A DNA stretch of 64,000 bases from Jiangella alkaliphila (GTDB lineage: Bacteria; Actinomycetota; Actinomycetes; Jiangellales; Jiangellaceae). The DNA lies in assembly GCF_900105925.1 (NCBI RefSeq), contig NZ_LT629791.1, forward strand, positions 3,259,278-3,323,277. Reading direction: 5' to 3'. The first letter of the stretch is position 1. The number at the start of each line of letters is the position of its first letter. Below are positions 52,940 to 61,025 of this stretch, one piece after another. A program made the position numbers and the translations under genes. The notes below the pieces were generated by a model. The model was not told where the DNA came from. It worked only from the letters and a program-made list of their open reading frames with translations, and searched no databases.

Positions 52940-53417
52940 CGCGACTGCAGCGCGTCGAGGGCGACGGCCATCGCGGCGGCCAGGCGCCAGTCGAGCCGGG
53001 AGCCGTCGGGCAGGGCGGGCACGTTGACGTCGTACGCGTCGCGTAGCGCCCGGCGACGCTCGGACGACATGACCAGCGCGCCGTCGGCCGTGCGGAAGTC
53101 GAAGTGGAACCGCCATGGGCTGGGGACGTCCTCGAGCAGGAGATTCCAGGCGCGGCGGACGATCGCGACGCGCCCGCTGCGCTCGGTGCCGGTCGCCTCC
53201 AGGCCGAGCGCCGGGTAGCCCAGCCGCCAGGTCGACCGGGTCAGGGACTTGCGGAACTCCCCTTCTGCTGCGCGAACGCGATCAGCGGACCCTCGCCGCC
53301 CGCGTCGTCGACGGCATGCACGGCGTAGCGGTTCACCATCGCGGTGAGCTTCTGGCGCACGAACAGCCGCTGAACCGAGGTCGGTTCGGGGGACACGGCG
53401 GGACCCGTCGCTGCCAT
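52936..53417 (-). pseudogene. LURP-one/scramblase-like gene with internal deletion and frameshift
   Basis: The N-terminal part (ATG at 53417, coupled to the upstream DUF4916 gene by an ATGA overlap) reads SVQRLFVRQKLTAMVNRYAVH...GPLIAFAQQK and then runs into a stop at 53241. In another frame the C-terminal part continues without stops from GEFRKSLTRSTW to MAVALDALQSR at 52936. Intact relatives (from memory) have about 45-50 residues between FAQQK and the FRKSLxRSTW block, absent here. The junction is near 53257, in a GGGG run. Both halves are otherwise well kept, so the loss is recent, or an assembly error. The intact family binds or moves phospholipids; function is uncertain. Confidence 0.78.
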
Positions 53418-53968
53418 CAGCCGACCGGCGGTCCGGGCGGGAAGCCGAGGTGCGCCAGCGCTTGCCGCAGCACGATGCCGTGGCCGCCGAGCATCTCCTT
53501 CTGCAGGCCGTCGTCGGCGGCCTCGGCGGGCGACAGCCAGATGAGGTCGAGCGCGTCCTGACGGGGTGCGCAGTCGCCGCTGACCGGGATCACGAAGGCC
53601 AGCGCGACGGCGTGCTGGCGCGGGTCGTGGTACGGCGTGACGCCCGGGGTCGGCAGGTACTCGGCGACGGTGAACGGCGACGGCGACACCGGGATGCGCG
53701 GCAGCGCCAGCGGCCCGAGGTCCTTCTCGATGTGCCGCAGCAGCGCGTCGCGGATGCGCTCGTGGAACAGCACCCGGCCGGCCACCAGCTCGCGCCTGAT
53801 CTCGCCCTCGGCGGTCGACCGCAGCAGCAGGCCGACCGACGTCACGACGCCGGTGTCGTCGACCCGCACGGGCACCGCGTTGACGTAGAGGATCGGGAGC
53901 CGGCGACGCGCGGCGGCGAGCTCGTCGGGGGTGAGCCAGTTCTCGTGGGAGTCGACCGCGGTGTCCAT
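53417..53968 (-). CDS. DUF4916 (NUDIX-related) protein
   Basis: 183 aa. The blocks LTPDELAAARRRLPILYVNAVPVRVDDTGVV, LLLRSTAEGEIRRELVAGRVL and TPYHDPRQHAVALAFVIPVSG are those of DUF4916, an actinobacterial NUDIX-related family. A canonical NUDIX box (GX5EX7REUXEEXGU) is not seen; HERIRDALLRHIEKDLG occupies that position, so catalytic activity is uncertain. It is coupled to the degraded gene downstream. The ATG at 53968 is the first good start. Confidence 0.82.
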   Translation of the reverse strand: MDTAVDSHENWLTPDELAAARRRLPILYVNAVPVRVDDTGVVTSVGLLLRSTAEGEIRRELVAGRVLFHERIRDALLRHIEKDLGPLALPRIPVSPSPFTVAEYLPTPGVTPYHDPRQHAVALAFVIPVSGDCAPRQDALDLIWLSPAEAADDGLQKEMLGGHGIVLRQALAHLGFPPGPPVG

Positions 53969-54047
53969 GGGACTGTTCTACACAGTCGAGGTGACGTCGC
54001 GTCGACGGCCACGCAAGGTGTGACCGACGACCGGTCGGGCAACCCTC

Positions 54048-54076
54048 TTGACACGTGTCCGTAACGTCCCTAAATT
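54048..54076 (+). promoter_or_regulatory. Promoter of the 54-64 kb importer operon
   Basis: TTGACA (54048-54053), a 17-nt spacer and TAAATT (54071-54076). The -35 is perfect and the -10 close to consensus, the best promoter in the window. Confidence 0.8.
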
Positions 54077-54082
54077 CATCGG

Positions 54083-54140
54083 TCATACGTAGGAGCGCGC
54101 CAGCGCATTTTTTTCGGACGAATGCTCATACGTATGCGCA
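54083..54140. promoter_or_regulatory. Two CATACGTA operators, probably for the operon's LacI regulator
   Basis: TCATACGTA occurs at 54083-54091 and 54126-54134. The second copy is the left part of an 18-nt palindrome at 54123-54140 (TGC-T-CATACGTATG-C-GCA) that is broken at a single position pair. The copies are 43 nt apart, about four helical turns, and sit just after the promoter at +1 and within the leader, so binding of a LacI-type dimer pair would repress the operon. Confidence 0.65.
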
Positions 54141-54175
54141 GACCTTCGCTGGAACCCACCGCTGGGAGTCCTGAC

Positions 54176-55849
54176 ATGCGAACCACGAGACGTCACCTCC
54201 GGGCCGCCGCGCTGCGAGCGGCCGCGGCCGTCGTGCTCACGCTCGGCGTGGCCGCGTGCACCGCCGGCGCGGCGAGCGAGAACCGAGCCTCCTCTGGCGA
54301 CGGTTCCGACACCATCATCTACGGCAAGACCGACGGCGGCACCACGTTCGTGCGCAACTACAACGTGATGGGGCCTGCCACCGACAAGGCGCCGCACCCC
54401 GAGCTGATCTACGAACCGCTGATGCGGATCGACTACGGCAACGGCGCGGTCATCGAACCCTGGCTGGCCGACAGCTGGACGTTCAACGAGGACGGCACGG
54501 TGCTGACGCTCGTGCTGCGCGACGACGTCACGTTCTCCGACGGCGAGCCGTTCAGCGCCGACGACGTCGTCTACAGCCTGAGCCTGCCGCTCGAGCGGCC
54601 CGAGTTCAGCATCGCCGGCGTCACGTACACGGCGGTCGAGAAGGTGGACGACAGCACGGTCACGGTCACCTTCGCCGAGCCGTCCTTCGCCACGCTCAAG
54701 CAGTTCGCCAGCGTCCTGCTGCCGATCGTGCCCGAGCACGTGTGGGCCGAGCAGGACCTCAACACGTGGACCAACCCCGACCCGGTCGGCACCGGCCCGT
54801 TCACGCTCGGCGACTTCAAGCCGCAGCAGGTGACGATGGAGGCGCGCGACGACTACTGGGGCGGCGAGCTGCCGATGACCTACTTCAAGATCATCCCGAC
54901 CGGCGAGGCGCTGAAGGCGCAGCTGCTGCGCGGCGAGGTCGACCTCGGCACGGCGTCGTGGGCCAACGGCGAGGAGGAGTACGTCGCGCAGGACCCCGAA
55001 CGCCACCTGTACCAGCTGTACTCCAACGGCGGCGCCATGTCGCTGCTGTTCAACACCGGCAAGCCGCCGTTCGACGACGTCCACGTGCGGCGTGCGCTGT
55101 CGATGACGATCGACCGGACCGCTGTCGTGACGACGCTGCAGCGCCCCGGCACGGAGGCCGCACCGACCGGGCTGTCCGAACAGCTCTACGCCGACTGGAT
55201 CCGACCCGAGTACACCGAGGTGCAGCCGGTCGCGGCCGACGACGCGCTGGCCGAGCTGGCGGCCGGCGGCTGGAGCGTCGAGGACGGCGCGCTGGTGAAG
55301 GACGGCCAGAGCTACCCGCTGTCGATCCTGTTCAACGCCGACTGGGCCTGGAGCAGCTACGCGGACATCCTCATCAACACGTGGCGCGACACGCTGGGCC
55401 TGGAGGTCCAGCCGGCCGGGCAGCCGACGGCCGGCTACTACGACCAGCAGCAACTGGGCACGTTCGACATGGTCGCGGCGACCACCGGCGGCGCCGGGGT
55501 CTACGGCGTCTACAACTTCCTGAGCAGCGCGTTCCTCATGCCGATCGGTGAGTCGGCGTCGCTGAACGCGGGCCGGTGGAACGACCCAGAGACCGACGCG
55601 ATCATCACCGAGATGGAGCGGACCGACGACGTCGAGCAGCTGCGCGAGCTGGGGGAGCAACTGCAGGACATCGTCGTCGACGAGGTCCCGTTCAGCCCGA
55701 TCTACAACAACTACTGGTTCGTCGACATCAACGCGACCCGGTGGAGCAACTGGCCGACGCCGGAGTCGTTCGACCACATCCCGTTCATCGGCATGGGCCC
55801 GGACATGACGCTGACCCTGCTCGACCTCGAGCCGACCGGCGAGAGCTGA
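54176..55849 (+). CDS. Oligopeptide/oligosaccharide-binding lipoprotein (solute-binding protein family 5)
   Basis: 557 aa with a lipoprotein signal: MRTTRRHLRAAALRAAAAVV then lipobox GVAAC (Cys28). The mature protein shows family 5 marks: ELIYEPLMRIDYGN, DGTVLTLVLRDDVTFSDGEPFSADDVVYSL, DPVGTGPFTLGDF and VRRALSMTIDRTAVV. GGGAG lies 7 nt before the ATG at 54176; an upstream ATG at 54122 overlaps the operator and is not used. Family 5 proteins carry peptides, nickel or, in actinobacteria and Thermotoga, cello- and xylo-oligosaccharides. Here the operon has a GH3 enzyme, so a glycoside is more likely than a peptide. Confidence 0.93.
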   Translation: MRTTRRHLRAAALRAAAAVVLTLGVAACTAGAASENRASSGDGSDTIIYGKTDGGTTFVRNYNVMGPATDKAPHPELIYEPLMRIDYGNGAVIEPWLADSWTFNEDGTVLTLVLRDDVTFSDGEPFSADDVVYSLSLPLERPEFSIAGVTYTAVEKVDDSTVTVTFAEPSFATLKQFASVLLPIVPEHVWAEQDLNTWTNPDPVGTGPFTLGDFKPQQVTMEARDDYWGGELPMTYFKIIPTGEALKAQLLRGEVDLGTASWANGEEEYVAQDPERHLYQLYSNGGAMSLLFNTGKPPFDDVHVRRALSMTIDRTAVVTTLQRPGTEAAPTGLSEQLYADWIRPEYTEVQPVAADDALAELAAGGWSVEDGALVKDGQSYPLSILFNADWAWSSYADILINTWRDTLGLEVQPAGQPTAGYYDQQQLGTFDMVAATTGGAGVYGVYNFLSSAFLMPIGESASLNAGRWNDPETDAIITEMERTDDVEQLRELGEQLQDIVVDEVPFSPIYNNYWFVDINATRWSNWPTPESFDHIPFIGMGPDMTLTLLDLEPTGES

Positions 55850-55853
55850 GCCG

Positions 55854-55892
55854 CCGCGGGGCGCGTCCAGCGGCCCCGGACGCGCCCCGCGG
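55854..55892 (+). terminator. Strong hairpin between the binding-protein gene and the permease gene
   Basis: CCGCGGGGCGCGTCC (55854-55868) pairs perfectly over 15 nt with GGACGCGCCCCGCGG (55878-55892), loop 9 nt, just 4 nt after the stop codon. In binding-protein operons such a structure usually reduces transcription of downstream genes or protects the mRNA 3' end, giving an excess of binding protein. Confidence 0.7.
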
Positions 55893-55938
55893 CCAGCGGC
55901 CAGCAGGGCCGGCGAAGGACACGAGAGGAGGGACACGC

Positions 55939-57003
55939 ATGGCGACGACGACAGCACCCGCGGCGACACCGGCCGGGCCGGCCGCGAAGCCGCCCAGGGC
56001 CCGCCGCCGGTGGGGGTTCCTGGCCCGCCGGCTGGGCTTCTACGCCGTGGCCGCCGCGGCCGCGATCGTGCTGAACTTCCTGCTCCCGCGCCTGATGCCC
56101 GGCGACCCGTCGTCGGCGATCGTCGAGGAGCTGGAACGGGTCAGCGGCCAGCAGGTGCCGCCGGAGACGCTCCAGTCCATCCGGGCGATCTTCGGCGACC
56201 CGAGCCAGAACCTGGGCGAGCAGTTCGCCGGCTACCTCGGCCAGCTCGCCCGGTTCGACCTCGGCGTGTCGATCGTGAACTTCCCGGTGCCGGTCGGCGA
56301 CCTGGTCTGGCAGGCGCTGCCGTGGACGCTGCTGCTGGTCGGCGTGACGACGGTGGCCGCGTTCCTGCTCGGCACCGGGCTCGGCGTGCTGGCCGGGTGG
56401 AAGGCCGGCAGCCGCTTCGACGCGGTCGTGACGCCGCTGACGACGTTCCTCTCGTCGGTGCCGTACTTCTGGGTGGCGCTGCTGGCGCTGTGGGTGTTCG
56501 GGTTCCTGCTCGGCTGGTTCCCGCTCTCCGGCGGCTACGACCCGAACCTCACCGAGGGGCTCAACCTGCCGTTCCTGGCCAGCGTGCTGCACTACGGCGC
56601 ACTGCCGGCGACGACGATCGTCTTCTCCGCGTTCGGCGGCTGGCTGCTCGGCATGCGCAACATGATGGTGACGACGGTGCGCGAGGACTACGTGCTGCTG
56701 GCCCAGGCCAAGGGACTGGCACCGGGCCGGGTGATGCTGCGCTACGCCGCCAGGAACGCGATGCTGCCGAGCTTCACCGGGTTCGCGATGGCGCTGGGCG
56801 GCGTCGTCGGCGGGGCGCTGCTCACCGAGATCGTCTTCAGCTACCCGGGCATCGGCTACCTCATGTACGAGGCGCTGCAGAAGCGCGACTACCCGATGAT
56901 GCAGGGCGTCTTCCTGCTGATCACGCTGGCGGTGCTGCTGGCGAACCTGGTGGCCGACTCGGTGTACGTGCTGCTCGACCCGCGCATCAGGGAACAGGGG
57001 TGA
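55939..57003 (+). CDS. ABC transporter permease, DppB type
   Basis: 354 aa; longer than DppB by a Pro/Ala-rich cytoplasmic N-terminus (MATTTAPAATPAGPAAKPPR). Membrane segments begin with LGFYAVAAAAAIVLNFLLP; the conserved RLMPGDPSSAIV follows. The EAA loop region reads YVLLAQAKGLAPGRVMLRYAARNAMLP (about residue 260), and the end LANLVADSVYVLLDPRIR is typical. GAGAGGAGGG precedes the ATG. Forms the channel with the DppC-type protein. Confidence 0.94.
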   Translation: MATTTAPAATPAGPAAKPPRARRRWGFLARRLGFYAVAAAAAIVLNFLLPRLMPGDPSSAIVEELERVSGQQVPPETLQSIRAIFGDPSQNLGEQFAGYLGQLARFDLGVSIVNFPVPVGDLVWQALPWTLLLVGVTTVAAFLLGTGLGVLAGWKAGSRFDAVVTPLTTFLSSVPYFWVALLALWVFGFLLGWFPLSGGYDPNLTEGLNLPFLASVLHYGALPATTIVFSAFGGWLLGMRNMMVTTVREDYVLLAQAKGLAPGRVMLRYAARNAMLPSFTGFAMALGGVVGGALLTEIVFSYPGIGYLMYEALQKRDYPMMQGVFLLITLAVLLANLVADSVYVLLDPRIREQG

Positions 57004-57009
57004 CCGGCC

Positions 57010-57909
57010 GTGCGTGCTGACCTGCTGCGTGGCTGGAAGGTCCGGTTCGGCCTGGCCGTCCTCGCCTTCTTCGTGCTGCTGGCGATCTTCGGGCCGCTGA
57101 TCAACGAGCACCTGCTGGGCGTCGACCCGCGGGCCAACGACCTCGACGCGATCGCCGCCCCGCCGAGCACCGAGCACCTGCTGGGGACGACGCAGTTCGG
57201 CCAGGACGTGCTGGCGCAGACCATCGCCGGCGCCCGCGGGTCGATGTTCGTCGGATTCCTCGCGGCGACCGTCGGCACGCTGATCGCGGTGCTCGTCGGC
57301 GTGCCGGCCGGGTACTTCCGCGGCTCGGCGGACAACGGGCTGAACTTCCTGACGAACCTGTTCCTCGTCATGCCGGTGCTGCCGCTGATCCTCATCGTCG
57401 CGGGCTACATGCAGGGCACCGGGCTGTGGATGATCGCGCTGATCGTCGGCCTGTTCGGCTGGTCCGGCGGGGCCAGGACGCTGCGGGCGCAGGCGCTAAG
57501 CGTCAGCAGCCGCGACTTCGTCCTCGCCATGCGGATGCTCGGCGAGCCGCACCGGCGGCTGATCTTCTTCGAGGTGCTGCCGCACCTCACCGGCTGGATC
57601 GCGGCGATGTTCCTGCACGGCATCATCGGCGGCGTCATGGCCGAGGCCGGGCTCGCCTTCCTCGGCATCTCCGACTCCGGCGCGATCAGCTGGGGCACCA
57701 TGATCCAGGCCGCGCAGCAGCAGAGCGCGGTGCTGCGCGGCTTCTGGTGGTGGTTCGTGCCGCCCGGCCTGTGCATCGCGCTGATCGGCACCGCCGCGAC
57801 GCTGGTGAACTTCGGCGTCGACGAACTGTCCAACCCCAAGCTCCGGCAGGCCCGGCGCTCGGTGGTCAAGCGGACCAGGACGCTGCGCGCGGCGGGGAGT
57901 GAGGCCTGA
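57010..57909 (+). CDS. ABC transporter permease, DppC type
   Basis: 299 aa from a GTG 6 nt after the dppB-like stop. N-terminal membrane segment FGLAVLAFFVLLAIFGPLI and the DppC-type segment PSTEHLLGTTQFGQDVLAQTIAGAR are followed by the usual membrane helices and an EAA-like loop (SRDFVLAMRMLGEPHRRLIFFEVLPHL, two adjoining blocks). The end NFGVDELSNPKLRQ is typical of the family. Its stop overlaps the next ATG (TGATG). Confidence 0.94.
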   Translation: MRADLLRGWKVRFGLAVLAFFVLLAIFGPLINEHLLGVDPRANDLDAIAAPPSTEHLLGTTQFGQDVLAQTIAGARGSMFVGFLAATVGTLIAVLVGVPAGYFRGSADNGLNFLTNLFLVMPVLPLILIVAGYMQGTGLWMIALIVGLFGWSGGARTLRAQALSVSSRDFVLAMRMLGEPHRRLIFFEVLPHLTGWIAAMFLHGIIGGVMAEAGLAFLGISDSGAISWGTMIQAAQQQSAVLRGFWWWFVPPGLCIALIGTAATLVNFGVDELSNPKLRQARRSVVKRTRTLRAAGSEA

Positions 57910-58940
57910 TGACGGAGACCCTGTCCGGCACCGTGACGGACCCGGCGGCCGCGCCGTCCGACGTCGTCCTGGACGTCCGCGGCCTGAACGTCGAGTACGC
58001 CACCGCCGACGGTCCGGTGCGGGCCTGCGTCGACGTGTCGTTCGAGCTGCGCCGCGGCGAGATTCTCGGCGTCGCCGGCGAGTCCGGCTCGGGCAAGTCG
58101 ACCTTGATCACCGCGCTGACCCGGCTGCAGCGCCCGCCCGCCGTCACGTCGGCGGGGCAGCTGCTGTACCACGGCCGCGACGGCGCGCCGCCGATCGACC
58201 TGGTGACGCTGTCCGGCCGCGAGCTGCGCCGGCTGCGCTGGACCACATTGTCGATCGTGCTGCAGAGCGCCATGGACGCGCTGAACCCGGTGATGCGGGT
58301 CGGCGCGCAGTTCGTCGACGCGCTGCGGACGCACGACCGGCGGCTGGACAAGCGGGCGGCCTGGGAGCAGGCCGCCGAGCTGCTCGGCATGGTCGGCGTC
58401 TCGGCCGACCGCGCCCGGGCCTACCCGCACGAGCTGTCCGGTGGCATGCGCCAGCGCGCCAGCATCGCCCTCGCGCTGGCCTGCCGGCCCGACCTCGTGG
58501 TGATGGACGAGCCGACCACCGCCGTCGACGTCGTCATGCAGCGCCAGATCCTGGCCCAGGTGCTGCGGCTGCGGCGCGAGCTCGGCTTCGCCGTCGTCTT
58601 CGTGACGCACGACCTGTCGCTGCTGCTGGAGCTGGCCGACCGCGTCGCGATCATGTACGCCGGGCGCATCGTCGAGCTGGGCACGGCGGCGTCGCTGTAC
58701 GCGCAGCCGCGGCACCCGTACACCCGCGGGCTGCGCGACTCGTTCCCGCCGCTGCATGCGCCGCTGCGCCGGCTCACCGGCATCAGCGGCAGCCCGCCGG
58801 ACCTGCGCCGCCCGCCGTCGGGCTGCCCGTTCCACCCGCGCTGCCGCGAGCGCTTCGACGGCTGCGACGAGCGGCTGCCGGTCCTGCGCGACGTCGGCGG
58901 CAACGACGTCGCCTGCCACCTGTACCCGGAAGGGAGCTGA
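57909..58940 (+). CDS. ABC transporter ATP-binding protein, DppD type
   Basis: 343 aa. Walker A GESGSGKST, signature LSGGMRQRA, Walker B LVVMDEPTTAVDV and the switch His in FVTHDLSLL are intact. The C-terminal oligopeptide-type extension with its iron-sulfur-like Cys pattern (PPSGCPFHPRCRERFDGCDE and a late Cys) is present. Drives import with the DppF-type partner. Confidence 0.95.
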   Translation: MTETLSGTVTDPAAAPSDVVLDVRGLNVEYATADGPVRACVDVSFELRRGEILGVAGESGSGKSTLITALTRLQRPPAVTSAGQLLYHGRDGAPPIDLVTLSGRELRRLRWTTLSIVLQSAMDALNPVMRVGAQFVDALRTHDRRLDKRAAWEQAAELLGMVGVSADRARAYPHELSGGMRQRASIALALACRPDLVVMDEPTTAVDVVMQRQILAQVLRLRRELGFAVVFVTHDLSLLLELADRVAIMYAGRIVELGTAASLYAQPRHPYTRGLRDSFPPLHAPLRRLTGISGSPPDLRRPPSGCPFHPRCRERFDGCDERLPVLRDVGGNDVACHLYPEGS

Positions 58941-58945
58941 CCGCC

Positions 58946-59956
58946 ATGGCGCCGGTGCTCGAGGCGCGCGACGTGTCAAAGCACTTCACCGTGCGCAGCG
59001 CGCTCGGCAGCTCGGCGGTCGTCCGGGCGGTCGAGGACGCGACCCTCGCGCTGGAGCCGGGCGAGATCGTCGCGCTGGTCGGCGAGAGCGGCAGCGGCAA
59101 GACGACGCTGGCCCGGCTGCTGTCGCGGCTCTACGAGCCGACCACCGGCGAGATCCGGCTGAACGGCACGCCGGTCGGCGGCGGCGGACGGCGAGCCGGC
59201 CGCGAGTACCACCGCGACGTCCAGCTGATCTTCCAGGACCCGTTCGGCTCGCTGAACCCGCTGCACCGCGTCCGCTACAACCTGGAGCGGGCGCTGCGGC
59301 TCCACCACGGCGTCCGCGACAAGGCCGAGCGCACCCGCCGGGTGGAGGAGCTGCTGGAACGGGTCAGCCTGACGCCGGTCGACCAGTTCATCGACAAGTT
59401 CCCGCACGAGCTGTCCGGCGGCCAGCGGCAGCGCGTCGTCATCGCCCGGGCGCTCGCCGTCGAGCCGAAGGTGCTGCTCGGCGACGAGCCGATCTCGATG
59501 CTGGACGTGTCGATCCGGCTGGAGATGCTCAACCTGCTGGACCGGCTGCGCACCGAGGACGGGCTGGCGCTGCTCTACATCACCCACGACATCGCCAGCG
59601 CGCGGTACCTGTGCGACCGGATCGTGGTGATGTACGCGGGCCGCATGGTCGAGGGCGGCCCGAAGGAGGACGTCATCGGGAACCCGCAGCACCCGTACAC
59701 GAAGCTGCTGATCGACTCGTCGCTCGACCCGGCAAGGGCGGCCGGTGACCGGGCCGAGCTGTTCGGCGCCGACGCCGGCGAGCTGGGCGAGCCGCCGAGC
59801 CTCATCGACCCGCCGGCCGGCTGCCGGTTCCACCCGCGCTGCCCGGTCGTGATGGACGTCTGCCGCACCGAGGCGCCGCCGCGGACCGAGCTGCCCAATG
59901 GCCAGTGGACGCACTGCTGGCTGCAGCAACGCGACAAGAACCAGGGGGAGTCGTGA
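58946..59956 (+). CDS. ABC transporter ATP-binding protein, DppF type
   Basis: 336 aa. Walker A GESGSGKTT, signature LSGGQRQRV, Walker B and LLGDEPISMLDVSIR, switch THD, and a C-terminal PPAGCRFHPRCPVVMDVC extension. The ATG at 58946 is preceded by GAAGGGAG with about 11 nt spacing, slightly long. The stop overlaps the GTG of the LacI gene (GTGA), so the regulator is translated with the transporter. Confidence 0.95.
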   Translation: MAPVLEARDVSKHFTVRSALGSSAVVRAVEDATLALEPGEIVALVGESGSGKTTLARLLSRLYEPTTGEIRLNGTPVGGGGRRAGREYHRDVQLIFQDPFGSLNPLHRVRYNLERALRLHHGVRDKAERTRRVEELLERVSLTPVDQFIDKFPHELSGGQRQRVVIARALAVEPKVLLGDEPISMLDVSIRLEMLNLLDRLRTEDGLALLYITHDIASARYLCDRIVVMYAGRMVEGGPKEDVIGNPQHPYTKLLIDSSLDPARAAGDRAELFGADAGELGEPPSLIDPPAGCRFHPRCPVVMDVCRTEAPPRTELPNGQWTHCWLQQRDKNQGES

Positions 59957-60999
59957 CGACCCAGCGACGAGAACGGGCGCCGCGCCAGGCCGACGTCGCG
60001 CGGCTGGCGGGGGTGTCGCAGTCCGCGGTGTCGCGGGTGATCGGCGGCGACCCGGAGGCCGCCGCCCGCATCCCGGAGGACACCCGCCGGCGCATCCTCG
60101 AGGCGGTCAAGGAGCTCGGCTACGTGCCGAACCTGTCCGCCCGGAAGCTGCGCAACAAGACCAACCGGCTGCTCGGCGTGCACACGTTCGAGCCGGTGTT
60201 CCCGCACGCGCGCGAGAGCTTCTACTTCGAGTTCCTGCTCGGCATCGAGGAGCGGGCCGAGGAGATCGGCTACGACCTCGTGCTGTTCACGTCGACGGGA
60301 GCCAGCGACGGCCGCCGCCGGGTGTACCGCGACGGGACGAACCGGCTCAACGTCGCCGACGGCACCGTCCTGCTCGGCGTCGCGACGGACAAGGCCGACC
60401 TCGCCCGGCTGTGGCAGGAGGGCTACCCGTTCATCCACATCGGCCGCCGCGACGTGCCGGGCGCCGCGGACATCCCGTGCATCGTGCCGGACTACTTCGG
60501 CATCACCGGCGACATCGCCGGCCGGCTGGCCGCACTGGGCCACCAGCACGTCGCCTACCTGCGCGAGGACCTGGAGCTGGAGCCGTACGAGGACCGCCGG
60601 CGCGGGTACGCCGACGCCGTCGAGCGGCTCGGGCTGATCGACCGGTCGCCGGGCTTCCGCGGCGTCCCCGGGCTGGACGACGCCTGGCTCGACCAGCTGG
60701 CCGGCGGCCCCGAGACAGCGGTCGTCTCGGAGAGCGAGCGGCTGGCCGAGTCGCTGCTGCGCGGGCTGCGGGCGCGCGGCCGCGACGTCCCCGCCGACGT
60801 GTCGGTGGTCGTGCTCGAGGGCATCGGGCCGGACGCGTCGCTGCGCTGGGAGCACCTGGACATCCCGCGCAAGGAGATCGGCCGCATCGCCATCGACGCC
60901 CTGGTCGCCATCGTCGACGACCCGGACGCGCGCAACGAGAGCATCGTCGTCCCCTGCTCGATCGTCGACGGTGTCACCACCGCGCCCGCCCGACCCTGA
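59953..60999 (+). CDS. LacI family transcriptional regulator
   Basis: 348 aa. The N-terminal helix-turn-helix reads QADVARLAGVSQSAVSRVIGG with the hinge helix region around YVPNLSARKLRNKTNR, followed by a periplasmic-binding-protein-like ligand domain (residues about 65-345). GTG 59953 is preferred since GGGGGAG lies just upstream and the HTH starts about 14 residues later. As the gene is inside the operon and the promoter has LacI-type operators, it is most likely autoregulatory and responds to the imported sugar. Confidence 0.94.
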   Translation: MTTQRRERAPRQADVARLAGVSQSAVSRVIGGDPEAAARIPEDTRRRILEAVKELGYVPNLSARKLRNKTNRLLGVHTFEPVFPHARESFYFEFLLGIEERAEEIGYDLVLFTSTGASDGRRRVYRDGTNRLNVADGTVLLGVATDKADLARLWQEGYPFIHIGRRDVPGAADIPCIVPDYFGITGDIAGRLAALGHQHVAYLREDLELEPYEDRRRGYADAVERLGLIDRSPGFRGVPGLDDAWLDQLAGGPETAVVSESERLAESLLRGLRARGRDVPADVSVVVLEGIGPDASLRWEHLDIPRKEIGRIAIDALVAIVDDPDARNESIVVPCSIVDGVTTAPARP

Positions 61000-61025
61000 T
61001 CGCCGACCGAAGGAGCCCGCACCGC

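Noticed and set aside
54122-54175. Upstream ATG for the binding-protein gene
   Set aside because: It lies inside the operator palindrome, has no ribosome site and would displace the lipoprotein signal from the N-terminus.
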